Assembly (NCBI RefSeq): GCF_051014685.1
Contig: NC_135048.1
Location: forward strand, 28,538,543 to 28,602,542
Direction: 5' to 3'
Origin: Ptiloglossa arizonensis
Taxonomy: Eukaryota; Arthropoda; Insecta; Hymenoptera; Colletidae
Length of the DNA stretch: 64,000 nt
Positions 23,661 through 35,080 of the stretch are shown piece after piece. A program made the position numbers and the translations under genes. Positions within the stretch are counted from its first letter, which is position 1, and each line of letters starts with the position of its first letter. The notes beneath the pieces are model-generated. The model was not told the origin of the DNA, did no database searches, and worked only from the letters and a program-made list of their open reading frames with translations.

Positions 23661-26100
23661 ACGATACAGTTCCGTGTTGAAGATTAACCACACTCTCGTA
23701 AAAACATCGCAAACCGTGTCCCGGAATCCTGTTCTTTGAACATTTTTACACGAATCGATGTGTTTATTTTAAAATTTATTTTAAGTGACTAACATTCGAA
23801 CTTATCACACACCTGCGGTACAACCGAGATACCCGAGTATCCATGTAAGTAAAAACATACAATTAGATGAATTACCAAGAGAAATTTTATAATATCGCAC
23901 AGTACAGAACTATAACTGATTATTCGTGCGAGTTGTTCGAAACATTTTGTTTGTTACACAGGAAGAGAAAATTAAGAAAACGTATGAAGTAAAAGTAATC
24001 GTGAAAAATATTCGTGTTGCGATGCTGTTCACGAGGTATCCGAGTATCTCGGTTATTCAACAACGTTGAACACTTCGTGGACACGCTAGAATTAATTGCG
24101 CGCGACCGGGAGAATTTCGATGCAACAATGTTGCATAAAATACAACGCACGATATTTTCACCGCCAGTTCCCTCGATCGAACAACAAATCCATCCGAGTC
24201 TCGATTCCTACCCGAGAAAAACAACAACCTCGGGTCGCGTTGACTTGGAATCGCGCACCTCCGCGACCCATAGACCCAACCCGTTTATTTATGAGCACCG
24301 TTGTCGCAATTGTTATCGGTTGCTCATTTACATACTTTGTTTTCGCTCGCAACAAAGCGTTGATAAAAACGCTAAACATCGTTGGTTCTCGTACACGCGC
24401 GAGGTTCCACGATGTAGGGAACGGGTTCTCGATCGTGCAAAGATGGCGCGGGGGAGGGGGTGGTGTTGGTGTTGGTGTTGGTGTTGGTGTCTGAATGACT
24501 CGAGCCGGGGAAAACAACGGAGATTCTAAGAACGTGAAACGAAGATCCACGGTGAGTGAAAAAGAAGCGAAACTGCGTACCGAAATTCTCTTACGCAAAT
24601 ATTATTATTATTATCGTCACCGCGGCGTCTTTATCACGCGAGTCGAAGAAAGCGAGCGTACATTGTCTAGAATAACAATATTGCGTAAAGGCTGCTTTCG
24701 AACCTAACCTTAAAGATACTGTACAATTAAATATCAAACGAGAGATCCGAAGATACATTCCGCGAGTGTACTCGAGTCGCTGAAACGAATGATCACGAAA
24801 CCGAGAAACACTGTTTCTGGCCCGGCCACCTAACCTAACTTTCTCGAAAGTGATTCACTCTGCTTCGAATTTATCCAGACGCGGATTACGAGTGTTGTGT
24901 CGAGAGCCCGGAAGCAACCGAGAAGTAGATCGTCACAAGATGACGCAACGACTATTGCGTCGCGCGACTATGATCGAAACAACTATCGCGAACCGGGATG
25001 TTGTTGCAGCGCTATGATTGGACGGACGTCCATCGTCGCGCAACAACGGTTCCAGAACCGTGTATAGATGGACCCAACGACAACAACCCAGGGTCGCGCA
25101 ATTCGATTATTACGATCGCAACCGAGACAGTGGTACCAAACTCGCGCTCGTCGTTGCAACCGATTCGAGGATAAAATGAAATCAAAATAAATAGTTCGGT
25201 CTATTATACTATATTGCACTAATAGTTCGCTCGTACCGATTCGTCGTGCGGTTCTACGATTACGCTTCCCAACCCCCCACCCCGACAGCTACAATTACCA
25301 ACCGCGGATCGTCTTATCAACGAATCGTTTCGCGCGTCCCTCTATAATATATCGCCTAGAATGAAAACACACTCACTGCGAATACACATCTTCGTGACTT
25401 ATGCCGGCGTTAAGGATCTTTTGGACGACCATCGATTCCTCGTCCGTTTCGCGGCGTCTCTCGTTTCTCTCCAGTTTGCCGCCTCGTTCGGTCCTTTTAC
25501 TCGACGAACGCAACCACGAGTAGGAAACGACGAAAGAAAATAAGAAAAGAAAAAAAAACAGGAGAGTGGGGGGTGTGGGGAGAAAAATCACGGTCGATCG
25601 GCGGATCAATGCGAACGGATCGCGAGACGCAACGAGGTTACCGTGCAGACGCGAACCGGGCGGAATATAATCCGACAGTGTGCACGAAACGTCGAAGCGA
25701 ACGTCGCTGGAGGACCTCGAACGTGGTCAGGATTTCCCCTTCCGCGGAACCCTCCCCTCCCCCGTTTCTTTTCTCCGTCGTTCGACTCCCCTCTCGCGAT
25801 ACGTCGCTCCCCCACCCCTCGATTAACTCTCTCGCGTACCGCGCGAGACTCCCCCCACCACCGCGACTCGATCTACCACCGATCGGTCAGCGCGTGCTCT
25901 GCCGCGCTGCCCCTTGATGGTCCTCCTGATTTATTGTCGCGTCTCACAGCGACGGTCTTGGGTACAATCGAACGGTACGAGTTACACAACGGTACATCGA
26001 CGTTGCGTGTGCAGCACCGGTGCCATGGGCTCTAGACTAGTCTGGGAGAGTAGAGTAAGCACGCGTAGACGAAAATGGCTGTGGTTGGCATAGCTAACGG
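23661..26100. other. Long unique block, two CpG-rich segments
   Basis: Includes a GGTGTT microsatellite (about 24460-24490), an ATT run (24600-24615) and GC-rich DNA at 24880-26030. ORFs of 70-170 codons overlap on both strands without family resemblance. This is the largest repeat-poor stretch of the big intron and the best place in it for enhancers or an alternative first exon. Confidence 0.45.
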
Positions 26101-26109
26101 AGATGCAAC

Positions 26110-26530
26110 GAAAGTGGAGCTTTTCTTTCGAATTTTATAGTTTGAACAGAGTATCGCGACGGTGGAAATTTGACTGATTTGGTGAGAGTTTATTTTGTAG
26201 CATTGATTTGAAATTTTTGTTTTTTTAATTGGGGACTGTAGCTTAAGATTGAAAGTTTTTCTTTCGAATTTTATATTTTGAACAGAGTATCGCGACGGTG
26301 GAAATTTGACTAATTTGGTGAGAGTTTACTTCGTAGCATCGATTTGAAATTTTTGTTTTTTTAATTGAGGACTGTAACTTAAGATTGTAAGATTTTCTTT
26401 CGAATTTTATATTTTTAACAGAGTATCACGACGGTGGAAATTTGACTGATTTGGTGAGAGTTTATTTTGTAGCATTGATTTGAAATTTTTGTTTTTTTTT
26501 TTAATTTGGGCACTGTAGCTTAAGATTGCA
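26110..26530. repeat. 136-bp tandem repeat, 3 copies
   Basis: GAGTATCGCGACGGTGGAAA or a one-base variant at about 26149, 26285 and 26421. Each is followed by TTTGGTGAGAGTTTA and CATTGATTTGAAATTTTTGT. Confidence 0.9.
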
Positions 26531-27110
26531 AAAAAAATTTTGCGAGTAGCAGAGTTGTTCTGTGAATGTAGAGCTTCTCTTTCGATTGGGTATATTTTAA
26601 ATGAAGGAGCAGTGTAGCAGAGTGTTGATTGATTTCACGAAAGCCTACTTTGTTGGATTGCGAGAATCATGAAGATTGTTAATCTAGGTTAACTTATCTA
26701 CCGAGTGAAATCAAATATTTTCTAAATTAAAAAAATAATCGGATGCGTTCGATTATTCCATTTTCTTTTCCTTAAGCGAGTTCCAAACGGAAAATATTCA
26801 ATATTTTACCGCAACGATGACTCACTGCGCTTTGTGAGTACATTTTCTTTACAATCCTGGCGTACAATGTCGAAGTGACGTAACGTTCTCATTTTTTTTT
26901 TCGCATTTTGACGCAAAAAGTATGTCATTTCTTAAACTCGAATTCTACCGAAAATACAAACGAGAAAGAAATATTGATAATTTTGTCTATGAATACTATG
27001 CCGAATGGTTCGGGGTACTGTGGTGACCGTACAAAGTGACGTTGTCAATTTTTACGCAGAAAGAATATACAAGGCTACGATTAGATACGAAAGAATATTT
27101 CGAGGCTCGA
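26531..27110. other. AT-rich unique block
   Basis: No feature recognised. Confidence 0.35.
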
Positions 27111-27114
27111 AACT

Positions 27115-27790
27115 TTATGAAAATTCAATAAAAAAAATTAATATTTTTTCTATAAATATTCGTATGTTCGGGATACAATGGTAATCGTACAAAATTACAT
27201 AATATTGTCTATGTCGACTTAAAAAAAATATTAAATAGATTTCAAGGCTCGAATATTTATAAAAATTCAACCCGCGAAAAAATTGATATTTTTTCTCTAA
27301 AAATTCCTTCGTATATTCTAAGTACAAAATTACACGTTAATCGTACAAAGTTACATAACATTGTCTATGTCGATCTAAAAAGAATATAAATTTCAAGGCT
27401 CGAATATTTATAAAAATTCAACTCCAAAAAAAAATTGATATTTTTTCTCTAAACATTCCTTCGAATATTCTAACTACAAAATTGCACGTTAATCGTACAA
27501 AGTTACACAACACTGACTATGTCTTCCTAAAAAGAACATAAATTTCAAGGTTCGAATCTTTACGAAAATTCGAGCAAAACAAAAAAAAAAATTACCATAT
27601 TTAATCCATAATTACCAGAGTATTCCACTTGGAAGTTTGGTTTATGAAAATTCAACTCCAAGAAAATTGATATTTTTCTCAAAACATTCCTTCGAATATT
27701 CTAACTACAAGGCTCGAATCTTTACAAAAATTCGACCAAAAAAAAAATTACCATATTTAATCCGTAATTACCAGAGTGTTCCACTTGGAA
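27115..27790. repeat. Diverged ~110-160-bp tandem array
   Basis: Shared blocks TTTCAAGGCTCGAATATTTA, AATTGATATTTTTTCTCTAA and CGTTAATCGTACAAAGTTAC recur about four times. A second pair of blocks (TTACCATATTTAATCC, ATTACCAGAGT) recurs near 27588 and 27748. Confidence 0.75.
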
Positions 27791-28240
27791 GTTCGGTTTT
27801 TCCGAGCGCAGAGTTTTCCCGAGTCGAGGCGAGCGACCACCGTGAAAATTGGCCAGCTAAAGGAATGCGGTGTCGCGGGGAAAGTGTTCGAAGGTCCGTT
27901 TGACGTGGCGTCACGCGATACCGAAAAGTTTCTCGGAACTCGGCGGGTACGACTCTCCGGACTGTAAACCCCTGGGATGATTCACGCGACGAACATCGCG
28001 TCGAAGACTCGCGCGATTACGATTTACGCGCTCTCCGGTTTCGTTCCTCGACAAACAAAATACGAAACGATTACGACGCGCCGCTTGGGGGACGAATCAT
28101 CGGCAGCGTCCGCGCGCGGAAAAACACGAGGGGGACTGGGAGAGTGGAACTGCTGACTCGCAATTAACAGTGACGAAAATAAAGAGAAAGCGAAATGTAA
28201 ACTCGTAGAGCGGAGAACAACCGTAATCCTATAATTCCTT
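27791..28240. other. CpG-rich unique block
   Basis: GC-rich, non-repetitive, no gene recognised. Confidence 0.4.
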
Positions 28241-28244
28241 TTCA

Positions 28245-28960
28245 ATAAGAATTCAACCTCTGACGGGCACTATTCTCGTTGCTCGAATTCGATGTTTCTC
28301 GGTGACACGACGAGAATGGAATGAAAGTAAAGTGTAAATATGTAGATGAAAAAAAGAACGTCATTCTATCATTTATTTTTTAATAATAATAATTCAATCT
28401 TTACTGAGCACACTTCTTGCTTTTTCTCGACGACACGACGAGAGTGAAATGAAAGCAAAATGTAAACACGTGAATGAAAAAAAGAACGTAATTCTATTAT
28501 TCTTTTTTTTTTTTTTAATAATAATTCAATTTTTGTCGAACATATTTCTCGCTGTTCGAATTCGATGTTTCTCGATGACACGACGAGAATAAAATGAAAA
28601 TAAAATGTAAATATGTAAATGAAAAAGGAACGTAATTCTGTCATTTCTTTTTTAATAATAATTCAACCTTTGCCGAACATAATTCTCGCTGTTCGAATTC
28701 GATGTTTCTCGATGACACGACGAGAATAAAATGAAAATAAAATGTAAATATGTAAATGAAAAAAGAACGTAATTCTGTCATTCTTTTTAATAATAATTTA
28801 ACCTTTACGGAACACGTTCCTTGTTATATCTATTATAATTTGGCTAATCGTTGTTTACTCGTGTTGAATGCAAAGTGACGAAAACGAGGTGTATACGCGC
28901 AGAGAAAAACAATGTGATTCTTTAATTTTTTTAAATAATAAATCAACCTTTAAAGAACAT
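28245..28960. repeat. ~125-137-bp tandem array, about 5 copies
   Basis: GTTCGAATTCGATGTTTCTC followed by GATGACACGACGAGAAT occurs in successive copies. AAAAAGAACGTAATTCTGTC and TTTTAATAATAATTCAA are also shared. Copies 3 and 4 are the most alike. Confidence 0.82.
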
Positions 28961-29007
28961 ATTTCTCGATATATGTGAATTGATGTTCTTGTACGAGATC
29001 ATCGACT

Positions 29008-29235
29008 ATACAGGGTGTCTTTTTTATTTGAACACGATGAAACATTTTCACGAAAAACCAAAGCTACGACAAGTATGTTCTTAAAAAATTATTCAGTGCA
29101 GATGTAAACGTTATATGGTGTAAATAATTTTTCAATTCTTTCTCTGTAAAAAATAACATTCGTAGGAACATTTTCTCGATACCATTTGTTGCTCACGAGA
29201 TATTCCACCGAGTTGAGACAAAATAAACAATCTGT
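29008..29235. mobile_element. Fragment with ACAGGGTGTC end
   Basis: TATACAGGGTGTCTTTTTTA opens a unique AT-rich segment that includes TTGCTCACGAGATATTCCAC. Both phrases recall ends of insect interspersed repeats. No coding capacity is seen and the right boundary is uncertain. Confidence 0.3.
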
Positions 29236-29369
29236 ACAATAGTACATGAATAGTTCATGTATATCGAGGATAGTTTCTCCTATAGTATCAACTATACCTT
29301 TAACGAACCCTAAACTAAACCCTGTCTCTTCAGCACAGTCTAATTCAATAATTTAATATTACTTCAGCA

Positions 29370-29580
29370 TTGCAAAAGAAATTTTTTCATAATTAATCTT
29401 TTATATTCCAACCACTTGAAGTGTGGTCCTCTTCAAAATAATTCGTAATAATGTACAATACCCTAATTGCTTTGCAAAAATTATTTTTTTCATAATTAAC
29501 CTTTTACATTTCAACCACTTGAAGTGTGGTCCTCTTCAGAACGATTTACAATAATATACAATACCCTAATTGCTAATTTT
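29370..29580. repeat. ~103-bp duplication
   Basis: CAACCACTTGAAGTGTGGTC followed by CTCTTCA occurs near 29409 and 29512, flanked by matching CATAATTAA and ACAATACCCTAATTGCT. Confidence 0.85.
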
Positions 29581-29899
29581 TGCATCAAGAAGTCCACACT
29601 TGTTCTTTCCATCGATCCATCTACCAACTGGATCATTGTTCGTTTCCTATCTGTTATCAATCTGCATCTTACAAATTAGATTCTCACACTTAGGTCTCTC
29701 GTTCGTTAATAAACCACACAAGCCTCGTCCAAAAGCAACAAACCAATGAATCACGTTTCCAAAATTCAATCCACAATTTCAATTCTCCTCTCCACAATCA
29801 CCTCCATCCTTCCACACCTCCACAATACGTAAACATTTCACCTCGTTTCGTGTAAAAATAATCTCTCGAATCGCTCCCTATCCCAGCCATCGAGAGGTA
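29581..29899. other. Unique block
   Basis: Pyrimidine-leaning unique sequence. No feature recognised. Confidence 0.3.
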
Positions 29900-30105
29900 A
29901 ACTAATCGTAATTATCACCGATAATTAAACGTAAACCGATCGTAATTATCGTCGATAATTAAAGAAAAACAATCCAAAATTATCACCGATAATTAGACCG
30001 CGAACCAATCGTAATTATCGCCTACAATTAAACAGAAACTAATCGAAATTAACACCGATAATTAACCATAAACCAATCGTAATTGTCATCGACAATTAAA
30101 CCACT
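29900..30105. repeat. ~35-bp array of TAATTATC/GATAATTA palindromes, about 6 copies
   Basis: Units such as CGTAATTATCACCGATAATT followed by AAACGTAAACCAAT. Each contains two inverted TAATTATC-type sites. Confidence 0.85.
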
Positions 30106-30129
30106 CGTGTAAACCTATCTGCGTTACAC

Positions 30130-30716
30130 ACCGAAAACCTGTTCCACGTTTTGCAAAATAATACAACGTTCATCAAATATACGTTTCACATTTTGCAAAA
30201 TAATACAAGGTTCATCAAATGCATGTTCCACGTTTTGCAAAATAATACAACGTTCATTAGATAAGTTCCACGTTTTGCAAAATAATACAACGTTCATTAG
30301 ATAAGTTCCACGTTTTGCAAAATAATACAACGTTCATTAAATAAGTTCCACGTTTTGAAAAATAATACAACGTTCATAAGATGCTTCTTCCATGTTTTGC
30401 AAAATAATACAATGTCCATTAGATGCTTCTTCCACGTTTTGCAAAATAATACAACGTTCATCAAATATGCGTTCCACGTTTTGTAAAATAATGCAACATT
30501 CATCAGATGCTTCTTCCACGTTTTACAAAATAATACAAGGTTCATTAAATACACGTTCCACGTTTTGCAAAATAATATAACGTTCATCAGATGCTTCTTC
30601 CACGTTTTGCAAAATAATACAACGTTCATCAAATGCATGTTCCATGTTTTGCAAAATAATACAACGTTCATCAAATCTACGTTCCACGTTTTGCAAAATA
30701 ATACAACGTTCACCAC
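30130..30716. repeat. 40-43-bp tandem array, about 14 copies
   Basis: The unit contains CCACGTTTTGCAAAATAATA and CAACGTTCAT followed by a variable 7-10-bp linker. Linker types (TAGATAAG, CAGATGCTTCTT, CAAATATACG) are interspersed. Minus-strand ORFs (FCKTW-containing) are artefacts. Confidence 0.92.
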
Positions 30717-31490
30717 ATCGGCGGTAGGTCTCGATTTCTACTCGCGCGCGCCCCAATAGTAAGAACGTGTATCCGCGAACCGTGGTACCCGGCGCGAAAA
30801 GGTGAATAAAATTAAAGAGAAAGAAATCTTCGCGCAAGAGTAAATGGCAAGATGGAAGGGCCACGGCGACCCCGCGTACGACGCTTTACGTCACTGGGTC
30901 GCGGCGGCGTTAATCTCGACCAGCGAGATACGCCGCAAAAAGAGAAACGAAAAGTAGATCGTCCTCTGCACCCGAACTTTAGATATCTAAATTCGAAGGT
31001 CGTGGCCCGTGCACGTGCACGCCGCATGAGGAAATCGACAAACAACGAGTAGGCGACGGCTGCGCGCGTCGAACAACGACAACGTCCCTCATCGTTCGTT
31101 CCCTGGTCGTTTCTGTGTCGCCGACCCGAACCACGACCCGGTTACCTGCCGCCAAATACGTTTCCCGGCCGAGCTGCTCCGTCCCTTTGCAACTCAACGG
31201 CCCAGATCGCGGCACGGTTCGCGACGAGTGTAAACGACACACGGCCGATAACGCTTCTCCAATGAGCCAGACGGTTACCACGATCGAAGAATCGTTTCCA
31301 TCGGTCAATAAACTCTTATCGCGTTCGCGTACCAACCGGCGAGCACAAGCACGAATCGATTCTCGGGCCGGCGATCGAATCGAGAAAGTTTTTCGTAAGT
31401 CGCGCGAATAATAACAGCATCGCTCGCGGAGCAGATAAGGGGAGAGCTCGTTCGTTCGCTCGCGCGCGCGCGCGAGTGTGTGCTCTTAGG
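30717..31490. other. CpG island-like unique block in the large intron
   Basis: GC-rich unique sequence immediately next to the 40-bp array. Overlapping ORFs exist on both strands, none recognisable. Candidate intronic promoter or enhancer, on composition only. Confidence 0.45.
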
Positions 31491-31499
31491 GGAGAGAAG

Positions 31500-32300
31500 A
31501 GGGACAACGCGAAACGTGCAACCAGAGACGAGCAAAATTCTTATCTGGTTAAAAATTTCACCGTGCAACTACCGATGGATAAACAACTTTCGAAACGATT
31601 CGCGCCGATCGAAATTCTGAACAATTATTAAATCGTACGATCGAACGGGGAGTTATCGAGTAAGAGGAATTTTACGAAGTTTCTGTCTCGGGATGGATTG
31701 TTACCAATTGTGGATTCGATTGTATTAGTTTGGAATAAAACAGAATTGTTGTTTCGTTGAATTTTTAAATGGAACGAGAGTTTGGTAGAGAATGCGCGAG
31801 GTTTATTTTTAGGTTAGGTAATTTCTTTCACGAAATGGATTGTTACCAATTGTGGATTTGATTCCATCAGTTTGAAGTAAAGCATAATTGTTTCGTTAAA
31901 TTGTTAAATGGAACGAAAGTTTGGTAGAGAATGCGCGGTTTATTTTTAGGTTAGATAATTTCTTTTTCGAAATGGATTATTACCAATCGTGGATTCGATT
32001 CCATCAATTTGAAATAAAGCAGAATTGTTGTTTCGTTAAATTGTTAAATGGAACGAGAGTTTGGTAGAGAATGCACGAGTTTATTTTTAGGTTAGATAAT
32101 TTCGAATTGTGGATTTAATTCGTTCGTAATTCTGGAATATAATTTCACACAATTAGGTACTATCTGTGTGTTCGTGCGCACACCAGAGAGATGGACAACG
32201 CGAAATCGGAGACGAGTGAAATTCTTATCTGAATAAAAATTTCGTGCAACCGACGGTGGACGAACAACTTTCGATCCGATCCACCAAAATTGTAATCGAA
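31500..32300. repeat. ~140-bp array flanked by a duplicated ~90-bp segment
   Basis: GGAACGAGAGTTTGGTAGAG starts near 31771 and 32050, with a one-base variant at 31910. The outer segment containing ATTCTTATCTG, AAAAATTTC and AACAACTTTCGA occurs at about 31535-31595 and again at 32220-32275, bracketing the array. Confidence 0.75.
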
Positions 32301-32729
32301 ACTATCGAACGAATTGCGATCGTAAACTCGAAGAAAACGTCACGATTCCTGCGAGAAGTTTCCTTCTGCTTGGATAATTCCGTACGATGAATTTAACTCG
32401 TTTCTGATATCGTGAAAATGTTAATTAACACTCGCGTGGAAATTTCTTCTAGTGCCAATAACCTCTAATGTAAAATTTTGCGCAATTATCGAACGAGAAG
32501 GTGCAATCAGGGACGAGCGAAACTCTTACCACTGAGACGATTCGTTCGATGCAATATTGTAATCCTAATTATTAATCTCGAAGCACTCCTCCGTACACTT
32601 CAAATTTACAATACAAAACACCCCGAACGTACGAGACACGTATTGTTAATTTCGAAACACAACGAAAGAACCGAGAGGATCCACCGCATTTGCAAAACGA
32701 ACGATGAAAGGTACATTGGAACGACCTGC

Positions 32730-32747
32730 CGGGTCAAAAATGACCCG
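32730..32747. promoter_or_regulatory. 18-bp palindrome CGGGTC-N6-GACCCG
   Basis: Reads CGGGTCAAAAATGACCCG. Member of the dispersed palindrome family described in the findings. Function unknown. Confidence 0.5.
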
Positions 32748-33280
32748 AGGTGCGAGCCACGGCAGAACGAAGCCATACGGAACTACCCTGCTCGAAAAAG
32801 AAACGTCAACGGCTCCTGTCAAGTTTTCTTCCTACAGAACGATCTCGATTCGTTCGTTGTCTCGGGATCGTCAAATTTTACGCGACCGCGCACACCTACA
32901 CACGCACACACACACACACAGATCGCGAACCCCCCACTGTACGCACACGGTATACCCCGAACCGAGGTATTCGATAGGGAAGAGATTGTAAAGGGCGCGC
33001 GACTACTCGCGCACCTCGGAGGGAAACTGGTGGGGGGCAGTGGTGGTTTTACGAATCGGCAAACACCGAAAGATGTTCGTTTTCACGAGAAACTGTTGGC
33101 ATAGGGCCCAGCCGCGTAGGCGTCACACCACTGTTTCCCATCGCACGGTTTAGCTTTATTCTCGGTTTTGTATCGCCTACGTATACAATCTTGGGAACAC
33201 GGAGCATCCCCAGTAAGCCGACGTGTAAATATTTTCGGCGAACGGTAAAACCGTTGCGGCGGTTACGGGGCACGAGAACA

Positions 33281-33345
33281 GGAGGGGGCGGGTGGGGGGT
33301 GATGTGGTGTGTGGGGTGTCGGGTGGGGCGGGGTGTAGGTGGTAC
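33281..33345 (+). other. G-rich run, quadruplex candidate
   Basis: Many G runs of 3-6 on the plus strand (GGGGGCGGGTGGGGGG, then GGGTGGGGCGGGG). The transcript would carry the C-rich complement about 110 nt after the exon B donor. Confidence 0.5.
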
Positions 33346-33451
33346 GAGGCACCCGGCAGGTCGAGACGCGAACGCGTCGCGAGAGACGTGTGTATCGTCA
33401 CCGTGGCTCGTGTAACCGTGAACGAGGATCAAACGTAGGACTACTACTAAC

Positions 33452-34131
33452 CTGTTGTGCGGTCCGCTGGGCGAGTGAGGTGTCGCGGCCGTTTGCTCGT
33501 GTTCCTGATGATGATGCGGCGTACCGGCCGCGTGGTGTGCGTAGATCGACTCCATGTAGAGCTGATCGGGCACAGGTCCACGGTCCGTGTCCTGGGTCAG
33601 CCCGTGACCCGTCTGCACCGTGGACGGCGGTTGCATAGCGGTTAGATGCGCGTACGATTGCCTGCCCTGATCGTTCGGGCTGTAACCACCGTCGGTTTGG
33701 CCCTGGCGATGCGGCGGCGAGAGTCCTTGATCGTTGTGGGGGCTGCGACTCGAGCCGGGCGAGCTACCGGTCCTCAGTGTCGGGGATCCACCGCCTCCAC
33801 CGCCGCCGCTACCTTCGCCACCGGCACCGCTTCCACTGCCACCGCTACCACCACCGCGTATCGGATGATGGAGAAACGCCTCGTCGGGCAACACCTCGTC
33901 CAGGTGGTGATGGTGGTGGTGTTGTTGTTGTTGGGAATGATGATGATGATGGTGATGATCCGTGGGCACCTCGTTGCTCGGATTGCTACCACCGGTGTTA
34001 CCCAAATTGGGGAACAACACACCAAGAGTGAAATCACCTCGTGCGCCTCTCATGGCTGCCGCGATCCCGCTAACGCGATCCACGTCCTCGTGATCCACTT
34101 CTTGGTGCTGCTGCTGCTGTTGTTGTTGTTG

Positions 34132-34174
<43 letters not shown>

Positions 34175-34486
34175 GGTTGCGACTGGGACAACGACTGCGA
34201 CTGCGACTCCTGCTCGTCCAAGCGCCGATGAGCCATCGGGTGTTGGGACGCGTCCGACTGCAAATGGTGCTGCTGATGGTGGTGGCGTTGCTGATGGTGA
34301 GGGTGGTGGTGATTGGTCGCGGTCGGCGAGAGCGTTGCAGTACAGTAACGATGCATCGTGGAGCGAGGCGCGTGACTGCCGAGCCGATTTCCCTCCGGCG
34401 ATGCGGAGGTCTCGCTCGCCTGCCGGTTATCCCCTCCCTCGGGAACCGGCAGCTCTCTCGCCCTCGGTGGAACGAATTGTGGCGGC

Positions 34487-34521
<35 letters not shown>

Positions 34522-34663
34522 TCGGTGGTGCCGGTGGTGGTGGTGGTGGTGGGGTTGGGAAACCTGTTGCTGCTGCTGCTGCTGCTGGTGCTGTTCTTGT
34601 TGTTGCTCGTCGCTCGCTGGGTCGCCGCCCCCGTAACGGCTCGAATCCTGTTCGAGATAACCC
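33452..34663 (-). CDS. Exon B: large Q/H/G/S-rich exon (residues about 136-540)
   Basis: The frame runs without a stop from 34663 to the donor CAACAG|GTTAGT at 33452, 1,212 nt. It opens with GYLEQDSSRYGGGD and passes a first Gln/His cassette (34485-34620). It then reads STMHRYCTATLSP, His-rich stretches and an uninterrupted run of 22 Gln (34108-34173, mixed CAG/CAA). Next come DFTLGVLFPNLGNTGGSNP, two His runs separated by Gln, a Gly/Ser-rich linker near residue 410, and SYAHLTAMQPPSTVQTG followed by DQLYMESIYAHH. The start at 34663 is chosen because this AG fits the phase of exon A. A second phase-compatible AG at 34376 would remove the first cassette. Mixed codons argue for protein-level selection on the tract. 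No enzymatic or DNA-binding motif is present, so the likely role is transactivation and protein contact in the nucleus. Confidence 0.83.
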
Positions 34664-35080
34664 CTTCGCGACCAAGCGCGATAATTCGTTAAAATTTCTG
34701 CCTTCGAGTGAAAGAGCGCGCGCGCGCGTCAACGAAAATTCAACGATCGTAACAACGATCGAATATCGTGTTGGCAAGGTAACGAAAGAGCTTACGAAGT
34801 TCCACGAGTCGTTAACGCGGAGGTACGCTCTCGCGCGGAGTCGTGGGTTACCTTCACGTTGAGAGCTCCTCGACGATTTTGTAAAGTTTCTAGATACGGT
34901 TGGTGTGTATATGTGTGTGTGTGTTTTTCGCGTGTCGTGTTTTTCGAGTGTTGGATTCCAGAGACGTCCGCGAACAGAACCGCGTAAGGTCAAGGACGAA
35001 CGCCTTCGAACTCGCGCGAAAATGTTTATCGCGATCCGAGATTCACGGCGAGCTTTTATCGAAACGTATCGATTTCTCAC
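34664..35080 (-). other. Intron A-B
   Basis: This 417-nt intron lies between the donor at 35081 and the preferred acceptor at 34664. It holds a short CG-alternating run (about 34715-34728) and a GT run on the plus strand (about 34901-34925). An in-frame TGA at about 34729 shows that the downstream open frame cannot run through the intron. I see no conserved element. Confidence 0.6.

Larger units (their letters stand above)
32301..33451. other. Unique block next to the exon B donor; CA and G-rich tracts
   Basis: Contains one palindrome (32730-32747), a CA microsatellite (about 32898-32922) and a G-rich plus-strand run (33281-33345). The open frame of exon B continues past its donor to about 33049, but codon usage there is unlike the exon, so I treat it as intron. 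Confidence 0.5.

Noticed and set aside
24014..24529. 171-codon plus-strand ORF
   Set aside because: Ends in a GGTGTT microsatellite read as Cys-Trp repeats, and overlaps ORFs in two other frames.
30130..30716. CRISPR-like regular array
   Set aside because: The 40-bp units are contiguous with only small linker variants, not repeats with unique spacers, and the DNA is eukaryotic. The same reasoning applies to the other arrays.
33049..33451. Continuation of the exon B frame past the donor
   Set aside because: Composition changes abruptly after the GTTAGT donor, and exon C joins in phase at that donor. Read-through would end in an Arg/Pro-rich tail without resemblance to the rest.
33646..34692. 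348-codon plus-strand ORF rich in Leu and Val
   Set aside because: Antisense to the Gln/His/Gly-rich exon B. CAG, CAC and GGN read as CTG, GTG and NCC on the other strand, so stops are lacking by chance.
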